From NCBI GenBank assembly GCA_964475985.1, contig CAYYYP010000018.1, forward strand, positions 1 to 58,787: DNA of 58,787 bases. The letters are read 5' to 3'. This document shows positions 50,634-58,410 of this stretch, one piece after another. Position 1 is the first letter of the stretch. The number at the start of each line of letters is the position of its first letter. The DNA is from CAYYYP01 sp964475985 (GTDB lineage: Bacteria; Bdellovibrionota; UBA1018; CAYHWW01). The notes under the pieces were generated by a model. It was not told the origin of the DNA. It saw only the letters and a list, made by a program, of their open reading frames with translations, and searched no databases. Both the position numbers and the translations under genes were made by a program.

Positions 50634-51764
50634 ATGACAACCCTAGATTCTAAAACCCGGTTGATCCTTTACAGCCGTGACGCAAAAGTTTTACACCGAA
50701 CTCGAATTATCATTGCGCAAGATCGCGATTTTGAACTTGCCCTCAATCCGCGAGAAGTTAGACCTTTTGATTTATGCATCGTAGACAAATCGGGCTATTC
50801 TGACGCGTCACTGATTCCCGTTTTGCATTCGCTCAATGAGGCAGGCGCTTTTGTTATGCTTTTGTGCAGAAAAGCTAATGACGCGAAAGAGTTTGCTAAC
50901 CGGGGTCTTATTGCGGACATTTTAAGGGTGCCGTTGCAAGCTACGGAACTCCGCCTCCGAATACAGCAATACAAACTTCTTTTGCAGGCGGCAAAAGTCC
51001 TCAGTTCTGAAGGAGGCGCCCTTTCGCGGATGTCCGAAAGCATGAAAGCAGATCTTAACGTCGCGCTAGATTTGCAAAAAAAGTTTTATGAGCCGCGTTT
51101 TGAAGCAGTTCCAGGATTTCGTTTCACGCACAAGTATCTCAGCGGGCTCCGTTCGGGCGCCGATTATTTTGATGCATACCCATTTGAAGACGGCACCCAT
51201 ATGGGGCTGCTCATGACGGATTCTTCAGGCTATGGGTTATCTTCACTTTTTCTGAATTCCATTCTGCGCGCCGGCACCCGAATGCAAGTGAGTGATATTG
51301 GTCAACCTGCCCTTCAATTGCAACGCCTTTACCGCAACCTTAAGTTTGCCATGAAGGCTGGCGAAGGATTGTCCATCGCCTTGTGCGTTATAAATAAGAA
51401 AAATTTAAGTATGACCGTGGCCTCTCGCGGGCACGTGAGATGTTTTGTGAATTCCGTTCAGGTCACGCAAGATTCTACCCCTATGAAACGGGAGGATGGT
51501 GGCGAAGCTTGGCAAGACGTTACCCTTCAGCTCAAACCCGGCGACCGGGTTGCCTTGCTTACGGATGGATTTTATGGGCTTTTCAAAAACGAAGAAATGG
51601 ATTTAATTCTCAAATCAAATGGTGGAATGGAAGCGCTGGACGCCATCAACGAGTGCGTTTACCGGGTTAAATCCCGATTTACCTCCGAAGAAGATATGCC
51701 AGAGCAAGACGGCTCAATTCTACTGCTTGATGTGGAAAAAAATGCGATGCGGCTCGTGCGTTGA
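50634..51764 (+). CDS. SpoIIE/PP2C-type phosphatase with degenerate receiver domain
   Basis: The 376 residues have an N-terminal receiver-like fold (about 8-115) in which Asp51 is present but the acidic cluster is absent and the conserved Lys is replaced (LRVPL), so it is likely a pseudo-receiver. A linker helix follows, then a SpoIIE-type PPM domain (about 145-370) with SGADYFDAYPFEDG, MTDSSGYGLSS (His of DxxGHG replaced by Tyr), LLTDGFYG and EQDGSILLLDV. Metal-binding Asp residues are mostly conserved. GGAG precedes ATG at 50634. Possible counterpart of the upstream kinase. Confidence 0.83.
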   Translation: MTTLDSKTRLILYSRDAKVLHRTRIIIAQDRDFELALNPREVRPFDLCIVDKSGYSDASLIPVLHSLNEAGAFVMLLCRKANDAKEFANRGLIADILRVPLQATELRLRIQQYKLLLQAAKVLSSEGGALSRMSESMKADLNVALDLQKKFYEPRFEAVPGFRFTHKYLSGLRSGADYFDAYPFEDGTHMGLLMTDSSGYGLSSLFLNSILRAGTRMQVSDIGQPALQLQRLYRNLKFAMKAGEGLSIALCVINKKNLSMTVASRGHVRCFVNSVQVTQDSTPMKREDGGEAWQDVTLQLKPGDRVALLTDGFYGLFKNEEMDLILKSNGGMEALDAINECVYRVKSRFTSEEDMPEQDGSILLLDVEKNAMRLVR

Positions 51765-51765
51765 G

Positions 51766-53136
51766 CTAACGTTTCCGTCCTAGGTAACTAATTAAATCAA
51801 TTTTAGTTACGATGGCTAAAATTTCATTCCCCGAGACGATGAGCGGGATTTTTCCTTCACTCATCATATGGCTTAACTGCGATACGGCATCATCTAGCGT
51901 CAAGGATACGATTTGCTTAGACATCACGGTACGGATCTCATCGTTGATGGATGCTTTACCGTCGATCAGAGTTTTTAAGACTTCAGTTTCCGCAACCATA
52001 CCCACAACCTTACCGCCCTCGAGCACGGGAATTTGGCTGATGCCCCGTTGCTGCATGATTTCAACCGCCCTTGAAATATGATCCGTGGCGTTGAGGGTAA
52101 TGGGTTTAGGTAGATTCAAAACGTTCACTAAATCCCGAATATGCCCAAACTCGTCCGCCGCAAGGAAGCCGTTTTCCCGCATCCAATCATCATCGTAAAC
52201 TTTACTTAAATAGCGATTTCCGCTGTCCGGCAAGATAACCACTAGGTTCTTAGGCTCCTTTAAATTTTTAGCATATTTCATAGCGCCAGCCACGGCCGCG
52301 CCCGCGGACACGCCGACGAATAGCCCTTCCTGCAGCAGCAACTTTCTCGTCATGGAGAAACTTTCGGTGTCAGCAACTTGAACCATGTCGTCAATCATCG
52401 AAAAATCAAGATTGCCCGGCAGCATGTCTTCACCGATGCCTTCAACTTTATAAGCCTGAGGTTGAATCATCTTTCCCGATTTAAAATAATCAAAGAGAAT
52501 GGATCCCACCGGATCCACGCCTACAATTTTTACCTTTGGGTTTTTTTCCTTTAGGAATTTCGCAACTCCGCTGATGGTTCCGCCCGTTCCCATACCGGAA
52601 AATACGTAATCAACTTTACCATCCGTCTGTTCCCAAATTTCGGGGCCCGTACTTTTGTAGTGGGCGTCCCGGTTTGCAAGGTTATGATACTGATTAGCGA
52701 GAAAGGAATTCGGCGTTTCATCGGCGATTCGTTTTGAAACACTGTAATGACTGCGGGGATCATCGGGCTCAACCGCCGATGGGGTCACGACGACCTTGGC
52801 GCCAAAGGCCCGCAGGGTCTTAATTTTTTCCATGGACATTTTATCGGGTAAAACAAAAATAGTTTTATAACCCTTTACCGCAGAAGCGAGCGCCAGGCCC
52901 ATGCCGGTATTGCCACTAGTGGCTTCCACCACGGTGCCGCCAGGTTTGAGCAGTCCTTTCCTCTCGGCATCTTCGATGAGCCAATATCCGATGCGATCCT
53001 TAACGGAGCCGCCAGGATTCATAAACTCACATTTAGCCAGAATTGAACTTGTAACGCTGCGCCCTACACGGTCGAGTTTTACTAATGGAGTATTACCGAT
53101 GCATTCCAGGATATTTTCGTAAATTTTTGGTTTCAC
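51766..53136 (-). CDS. Cystathionine beta-synthase with CBS-domain pair
   Basis: PLP enzyme condensing serine (or O-acetylserine) and homocysteine. The catalytic domain (about 1-320) has NPGGSVKDRI with PLP-binding Lys46, EATSGNTGMG and SGMGTGGTISG. The C-terminal part (about 335-456) is a pair of CBS domains that may bind an adenosyl ligand such as SAM. Length and order match bacterial CBS; a cysteine synthase activity cannot be excluded. It lies 41 bases downstream of gshA on the same strand, linking transsulfuration with glutathione synthesis. Confidence 0.9.
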   Translation of the reverse strand: MKPKIYENILECIGNTPLVKLDRVGRSVTSSILAKCEFMNPGGSVKDRIGYWLIEDAERKGLLKPGGTVVEATSGNTGMGLALASAVKGYKTIFVLPDKMSMEKIKTLRAFGAKVVVTPSAVEPDDPRSHYSVSKRIADETPNSFLANQYHNLANRDAHYKSTGPEIWEQTDGKVDYVFSGMGTGGTISGVAKFLKEKNPKVKIVGVDPVGSILFDYFKSGKMIQPQAYKVEGIGEDMLPGNLDFSMIDDMVQVADTESFSMTRKLLLQEGLFVGVSAGAAVAGAMKYAKNLKEPKNLVVILPDSGNRYLSKVYDDDWMRENGFLAADEFGHIRDLVNVLNLPKPITLNATDHISRAVEIMQQRGISQIPVLEGGKVVGMVAETEVLKTLIDGKASINDEIRTVMSKQIVSLTLDDAVSQLSHMMSEGKIPLIVSGNEILAIVTKIDLISYLGRKR

Positions 53137-53177
53137 AACAAAAATATAATCAAATGGCGAGAGCTAACGCAACGCCT

Positions 53178-54410
53178 TTACCTGAGCTCCTGCTGCTCTC
53201 GGCAAAGCGCTAGGGCAGAAATGCGCGCGATGGTGCCATACACCAGCTCCAGTTCGAGGTCACGGTCGGGGCTTAATGACGCGTCCCTTAGGTCTGACAT
53301 GCAAAGTTTCTCAAAGGCCATTCCCTTAGAGTTAAGGTTATCGTCGGCGCCGCGTTGGGCATTCAATCGTAGAAACCCGCCCAGAAGTTCCGTTCCGGTC
53401 AAGTAGACCACCGGCTCTGCCGGTGCGCCCATCACTTGAAACTGCGTGGCTACGCCCTCTTGCACAATGACATCGTGGATCGGTTGATTGCCTTTTCCAA
53501 CCGACATTTTATTGCGGTCGCGCCGGTTCAGGGATTTTAGCTCCTCCGCCCGATGCACCCGCATCACTCCAATGCCGTAGGTGCCGGCATTATTTTTTAT
53601 AAAGACAAACGGATCTTGTTTGATGCTGCGCGCTGCATACTCTTGCGCTAGGGACTCGAGCATGTGTTGGGTTTTCGTAACGAGTTCGTCCATTCCTTCG
53701 TCCGTCTGAAAATTTATTTTTTCAACCCGTTCGGAATGAATGGTGAGGGCCCATGGATCTAAATTCAGAGCTTTGGAAAATTCTTCTACCAAAAGGTTAT
53801 AGTGATGAAAGAAAGTGTGTTTTCGGCGCATGTGCCAACCAAGGTTCGGGTTCGGCAGGATGGGCGTAGACGCACCAATGGTTTTGATCCACTCTGGAAG
53901 GCCGTCGGAAAAGTCATTATTCAAAAGAATTAGATCCGCCTTGAAGCCGGAATCTTGGCCAAAAACTTCAAGGGTTTTACCCATGGAACCTTGGAGAGGA
54001 GGTGGAACATCCAAGGTCGGCCACGTCACCCTTACCTCCACTTTGGCGCGTTCCAAAAGCCCTTTGAGTTCCATTAAATTATCGACGTAGAAACGATTGC
54101 GGGTATGGGCCTCGGGTACGATCATCACCCTGGACGGAAGTTTAGCGAGGATTCGTTTTAAGGTGTTTTCCATGAGGGGCGCACCGTTGCCCAAATCCGT
54201 GGAACAAATATTGTTAAAGCCGGCGGGAAAAAGATTTGCATCCACCGGCGCAATCTTAAAGTCTGCGTCCCGAAGGTCAAAGGATGCATAAAATGGAATA
54301 TGTTTAGGTTGTACATCCGAGAATTTTCGGTTGAACCAATCTTCCCGGGCTCGGATGTTTGATTCCTGGAAAAGGGCCTGTTTTAGGGCCTTTCTAACGC
54401 AAGTAGCCAT
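53178..54410 (-). CDS. gshA: Glutamate-cysteine ligase, ATP-grasp proteobacterial type
   Basis: First step of glutathione synthesis: ATP-dependent joining of glutamate and cysteine. The 410 residues match the GshA form with an ATP-grasp-like fold (as in Acidithiobacillus-type enzymes) rather than E. coli GshA. Visible blocks are STDLGNGAPLMENTL, PNPNLGWHMRRKHTFFHHYN, FVFIKNNAGTYGIGVM (ATP-binding region), and VVYLTGTELLGGFLRLNAQR. AAGGAG precedes the ATG by seven bases. No gshB is in the window. cbs follows downstream, probably in the same transcript. Confidence 0.88.
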   Translation of the reverse strand: MATCVRKALKQALFQESNIRAREDWFNRKFSDVQPKHIPFYASFDLRDADFKIAPVDANLFPAGFNNICSTDLGNGAPLMENTLKRILAKLPSRVMIVPEAHTRNRFYVDNLMELKGLLERAKVEVRVTWPTLDVPPPLQGSMGKTLEVFGQDSGFKADLILLNNDFSDGLPEWIKTIGASTPILPNPNLGWHMRRKHTFFHHYNLLVEEFSKALNLDPWALTIHSERVEKINFQTDEGMDELVTKTQHMLESLAQEYAARSIKQDPFVFIKNNAGTYGIGVMRVHRAEELKSLNRRDRNKMSVGKGNQPIHDVIVQEGVATQFQVMGAPAEPVVYLTGTELLGGFLRLNAQRGADDNLNSKGMAFEKLCMSDLRDASLSPDRDLELELVYGTIARISALALCREQQELR

Positions 54411-54434
54411 TTTGAACTCCTTCGGAGACTCTCT

Positions 54435-54464
54435 TTTATACTAGTTTTTCGGCTCCTGTCCCAA
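54435..54464 (-). promoter_or_regulatory. Candidate gshA promoter
   Basis: Minus strand: TTGGGA (54464-54459), 18-base spacer, TATAAA (54440-54435), about 24 bases before the gshA ATG with its AAGGAG. It lies between the TPR lipoprotein stop and gshA, so gshA and cbs can be transcribed separately from the ArsA unit. Confidence 0.45.
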
Positions 54465-54495
54465 ATTTGATCCAAGGCCGAAAAATGAACAAGTT

Positions 54496-55644
54496 CTAAA
54501 GGCAGCCTGCCTCATTCTGGTATTCTTGACTTTTTTGCCGCACCGTCACATCGATGAAGTCCCGCAGTTCTTTTTCGTATGGTCCTTGGGCTTCCCTTGA
54601 GACTTTTCTTGCCGGCGGTGGCAATTTCTTAAATATCGTTTTTGGAAAATTTAGAAACACATCAAAGGTCTGCCGTGCGCCTTCACTCGCAATCTGCGAA
54701 ACCGATTTTTTTTGCGTTAGGCAAAGTAGTGCAGGAATTTCTTTGCCGCAGTTATAGTATTCATCCAAAAATGTCCGCAGCTCATCCTCCGACATTCGGG
54801 GTGGGGGAGTTTTTTGCTGGCATTTCCACGCGAGGATTTCCAATTTACGCCACGCAAGTTCGGAACTGAAATCCGCCGCCGCCTGTTCAGAAATTCCGTA
54901 CCCTCGAGTGCTTGAGACCAAATCCTGAGCCTCCTGCAGGGCATGGCTAGCGCTGGTTTCGTCCCCTAGGAGGCTGTAGATAACAACTCTGGCCAACAAC
55001 GCTTGGGCTTGAACATCAAAGGGTGCCTTGGATACACGGGCTTTAGGTTTGTTTGCCACGGCTTGCTCCGGCGCAATTTCCCGTGAGGTTAGCAGAGCTT
55101 CATCCCACTTTTTGCTTTGCATAAGGAGGTTAAGCTGAATCATTACTAATTCCGCCCGTTCACGATCTGTTAGCAAACCCGTATCTAATGCCTCCCTAAC
55201 GGCTCGTTGGGAATCCGCGAAATATTTATTGCGGTAAAGACTAACGGCCCGCATATAAAGTGCGCGCTTATAAAAGGAAGATGCGGGATAGAGCCTAAGT
55301 ATTTTTAAATAGCTTTCTTGGGCATCGGCGAAATTTTTTTCCCGAAATGAAGCTTCGGCTTCCATAAACAGAATTTTAGCGCGGCCTTCAATCTCAGAAA
55401 AGGGAACGGTTTTTGCCTTCGCCTCCTCCTCGTCGTCGTCCCTCTCTGCTGCAGGAGCCTTTGGTTCCGGTGAAGGTTTTATTCTATTTGCCTCGTTCAC
55501 CCCGGGAGCCTCTTTGGTGCGTTCGATTTCCTGGTTCTCTGCTTTTTTTGACCGTTTCAGCAAACCCGAGCAAGCGCTTAAATTCAGAGAAAGGATGATC
55601 ATGTTCACGGTCATGATCAATGAGTGCAAATATTTTTTATTCAT
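54496..55644 (-). CDS. TPR-containing lipoprotein
   Basis: The signal peptide ends in the lipobox LSAC (Cys25). An acidic and Pro-rich linker (about 45-80) precedes helical repeats (about 88-260) with a clear TPR-like unit at EAEASFREKNFADAQESYLK and following helices. The C-terminal region (about 290-382) has FPKTIFKKLPPPARK and ends in AGCL. Specific family not recognised. It overlaps the ArsA-like gene stop by eight bases, so the two are coupled: a cytoplasmic ATPase and an envelope lipoprotein made together. Confidence 0.75.
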   Translation of the reverse strand: MNKKYLHSLIMTVNMIILSLNLSACSGLLKRSKKAENQEIERTKEAPGVNEANRIKPSPEPKAPAAERDDDEEEAKAKTVPFSEIEGRAKILFMEAEASFREKNFADAQESYLKILRLYPASSFYKRALYMRAVSLYRNKYFADSQRAVREALDTGLLTDRERAELVMIQLNLLMQSKKWDEALLTSREIAPEQAVANKPKARVSKAPFDVQAQALLARVVIYSLLGDETSASHALQEAQDLVSSTRGYGISEQAAADFSSELAWRKLEILAWKCQQKTPPPRMSEDELRTFLDEYYNCGKEIPALLCLTQKKSVSQIASEGARQTFDVFLNFPKTIFKKLPPPARKVSREAQGPYEKELRDFIDVTVRQKSQEYQNEAGCL

Positions 55645-57718
55645 TTAGAATTTCCTTTGCCAGGATATGGAGCGCCTTGATCGAATGAATGTCCTGTTCA
55701 ATTTCTGGGAAGCAAAACAGATGTTGTTGTATTTTGCCGGCATTTCCAAGTTTCGGATCTTTGTGGCGTGCGCCCAATTCCATAAGGATCTGAAAAGTTC
55801 GCGTTTCAAGGAAGAATCGGCGTTTGAGAAGTTGTAAATGATGATTTAAACGAAAAGGAAAATCCATTTCCCCAACAGTTTCCGCCTGGGGTAGGCGATT
55901 GATTTTTTTCATCAAGGTCCGATTGATTAGAAATCCCCAAAACGGAAATTTTTTGTTTTGTAACTCATCCAGGAATCTTGCGGTTTCTTCCTTGGAAATT
56001 CGTTCTGCGGTGCAAACCATAAGGAACTGCACATTGTTCCCGCGCAGAATTTGCGCAACTTCTTCCAGATTGTTTAAGAACTGTGTCCTTAGCTCAAAAA
56101 GGGAAGAGGCAAATTCCACAAGCTCAGATAAAAAACCCTTGCCGGTTACTTTCTCAAGTACTTCAAAAAGTTTTTGTACGCCGGAAGATAAAAGTTTACC
56201 TCCGCGATTGCCCAACCACTTTCCGATGGATTCATCGAAAAAATGCGTTAGTGCATTGGGTGCGTCGAGGAACATACGGGTGTTGCTTGCCGGTGGGGTG
56301 TCTAAGATTATCAATTCAGGGGGATTTGCGGAAGTTACGATTTGGTGGAGGGCCTCCATCGCCATGTATTCATGGGCTCCCGCAAAATCTTGGGCAAAAA
56401 GTTTAAAAATGGAGGTTTTTAAGATTCTTTCGACGGACTTCTCTTGGCCTTTGCCTACGCTACGAATGAAATTCTCAAAAATTTGATCGGTGGCGGGAAT
56501 CAGCGCCGAGAAACTGCCGGGAATTTTTTCCTGTAGGGCGTCGCTCACTTTCGCCGTGATGTCTTGGCCACGCAAATCGGAATGGTCAAGGCCCAGCGCA
56601 GATGCCAAACGTTTCGCGGGATCGATCGTGATGACCAGGGTTTTCCTGCCCATCATGGCGGCCGCTAGCCCTAGTGCCGCGCTGGAAGTAGTTTTGCCAA
56701 CCCCGCCCAGCCCGCACGAAATGATGATCTTTGCTGTCTTAAGCAACTGAAGCAAATCTTCGTGACTCGAGGCCAGCGCCGTACGTTTTAAATCTTGCAA
56801 CGACTGAGTCAGGTGATTGACCGTGATGGCTTCCAAATTTTCCGTCGGGGAAGGGGCGGCTTCCGGCGGTGCCTCCGGCATGAGTAATATCTTATCTTTG
56901 TTCACATCAAGGGAAGCCAGTGCACGATTCTGGTTTTTGGCCCGTTCTACTCTCAGGGCAAGGGCCGTCAGAAAAATAGTATTTGTTTTCTGTGGACCGC
57001 TTCCTTGTTTTTTCACCCAATCCGCGAGCTCTTCCAATTTTTCCGCGTCCGGCTCGATGAGCTTATTGATGATCCAGAACGGATCACTATGGGGTAAAAT
57101 TTTTTGAAGTTCTTGGGCGAATTCCAGACTTTCTTGTAACGGCAACTCTTCACACAGACTAACTAAAAAGAATTTAACCTGGGCTGGGTCATCAAAAGTT
57201 TTGAGCATCTCCAGGCAATCCTGATAAATGGGTCCCAAGGGAAAAAGCCTAGCGAAATTGCGCGGCACGCCCAACATGGTCAATGCATACCCGCTGCTCG
57301 GCATGTCAACGACCACATGATCGTAATTTTTACGATCGGCCCAGATTTTCCCAAGTAACACGATTTCCCGCACCCCCGGCGCCGAGCGCTCCAGATATTG
57401 AACGGCCTTATTTGAGAGCGCAAAACGAGCAAGCCTCGGCATATGGAGTTTAAGTCCTACATATTCCTCAAACGCCTCATGGGGAGAAAGTAGGATCTCT
57501 TGCAAGTTTGGCAAAAGCGTTTTCCTGACGTGACGCTTCGCATTGTCGAGGGCCAAGGTGTCATCCAAAATTTGGACGAGTAACACCCGTTTGCCTTCCG
57601 CCGCCAATTGCCGCGCCGTTAGGTTTGCAAGGTAAGTTCTGCCTACGCCACCCTTTCCTACAAACAAAACTAGTTTCTGATCTCGCGTAAGCCGTTGTGT
57701 AACATTGATGTTGTTCAT
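55637..57718 (-). CDS. Tandem ArsA/Get3-like ATPase (two fused domains)
   Basis: The 693 residues contain two ArsA/Get3-family halves. The N half (about 1-300) has the deviant Walker A VGKGGVGRTYL (21-30), where the P-loop Lys is Arg27, and the switch-like DMPSSGYALTML. The C half (about 325-693) has CGLGGVGKTTSS (335-346), where the P-loop Lys342 is present but the upstream signature Lys is Leu337, and DTPPASNTRMFL. ArsA moves metalloids and Get3 handles tail-anchored proteins; neither role is shown here. No arsenite pump gene is nearby. Coupled to a TPR lipoprotein and divergent from lpoB-like genes, which suggests an envelope or motility-like function (inference). Confidence 0.85.
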   Translation of the reverse strand: MNNINVTQRLTRDQKLVLFVGKGGVGRTYLANLTARQLAAEGKRVLLVQILDDTLALDNAKRHVRKTLLPNLQEILLSPHEAFEEYVGLKLHMPRLARFALSNKAVQYLERSAPGVREIVLLGKIWADRKNYDHVVVDMPSSGYALTMLGVPRNFARLFPLGPIYQDCLEMLKTFDDPAQVKFFLVSLCEELPLQESLEFAQELQKILPHSDPFWIINKLIEPDAEKLEELADWVKKQGSGPQKTNTIFLTALALRVERAKNQNRALASLDVNKDKILLMPEAPPEAAPSPTENLEAITVNHLTQSLQDLKRTALASSHEDLLQLLKTAKIIISCGLGGVGKTTSSAALGLAAAMMGRKTLVITIDPAKRLASALGLDHSDLRGQDITAKVSDALQEKIPGSFSALIPATDQIFENFIRSVGKGQEKSVERILKTSIFKLFAQDFAGAHEYMAMEALHQIVTSANPPELIILDTPPASNTRMFLDAPNALTHFFDESIGKWLGNRGGKLLSSGVQKLFEVLEKVTGKGFLSELVEFASSLFELRTQFLNNLEEVAQILRGNNVQFLMVCTAERISKEETARFLDELQNKKFPFWGFLINRTLMKKINRLPQAETVGEMDFPFRLNHHLQLLKRRFFLETRTFQILMELGARHKDPKLGNAGKIQQHLFCFPEIEQDIHSIKALHILAKEILNE

Positions 57719-57750
57719 CTTCAGTTCCCTAGCTATCCTATGTAGGAACT

Positions 57751-58380
57751 ATGACAATGACAAAACTAACGCAAAAGGGCTTCTCACTTTTTCTTTCTTT
57801 CTTTTTTTTAATGCCATTGATTTCGATCATGGGATGCGGTGGTCCTCGAGCCTTTACAAAGGGCGAGTATGATGATCCCGAACGCGTTGCCCTTTTGGAT
57901 GACAAGTTCAACGAGGCTGACATGCAGCAAATGGCGGATACCGTAGTGCGGGCCATGGTAGGTTGCGCCTATGTTGCAAAAGCTGAGAAACCTCCCATCG
58001 TAGTGGTGGAGCGGGTTCAAAACCGCACGGAAGAGCATATCGATACCGTCGCCATGACGGACATGATTCGTACGGCCCTCATTAAGACGGGTAAAGTCAG
58101 GTTTGTGAATAAAACGGAGCGCGGCACGATTTCCGAAGAGCTTGATTATCATTCAAGCGGTGCCGTGAGCGGGCCATCCGCGAAGAAGAAGGGCCGTGAA
58201 ATCGGGGCAGACTACATTCTGAGCGGCGCCATGATGACAAACATTCAAGAAGTGGGACGTGATAAACTCATTTATTACAAACTTACGATGAACCTCACTA
58301 ATCTTGAGACCAACACCATTGACTGCACGGAAGAAAAGCAAGTCCGGAAAAAATACGAGAAAAAGCGCATCAGTTTATAA
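57751..58380 (+). CDS. LpoB-like lipoprotein (penicillin-binding protein activator family)
   Basis: The signal peptide ends in the lipobox IMGC (Cys29). The mature domain (about 70-205) has PPIVVVERVQNRTEEHID, DMIRTALIKTGKVRFV, and GADYILSGAMMTNIQEVG, typical of the LpoB family. In E. coli LpoB activates PBP1B from the outer membrane; here the role is inferred. AGGA lies three bases before ATG 57751 but nine before the in-frame ATG at 57757, so the second may be used. Only 32 bases separate it from the divergent ArsA-like gene. Confidence 0.85.
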   Translation: MTMTKLTQKGFSLFLSFFFLMPLISIMGCGGPRAFTKGEYDDPERVALLDDKFNEADMQQMADTVVRAMVGCAYVAKAEKPPIVVVERVQNRTEEHIDTVAMTDMIRTALIKTGKVRFVNKTERGTISEELDYHSSGAVSGPSAKKKGREIGADYILSGAMMTNIQEVGRDKLIYYKLTMNLTNLETNTIDCTEEKQVRKKYEKKRISL

Positions 58381-58410
58381 TTGAAGCTCCTGCTTCTTGG
58401 GAGACCTGGT

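Noticed and set aside
55637..57718. Arsenic resistance function for the ArsA-like protein
   Set aside because: No arsenite efflux pump, ArsR or ArsD gene nearby, and the neighbours are lipoproteins; only the fold is supported.
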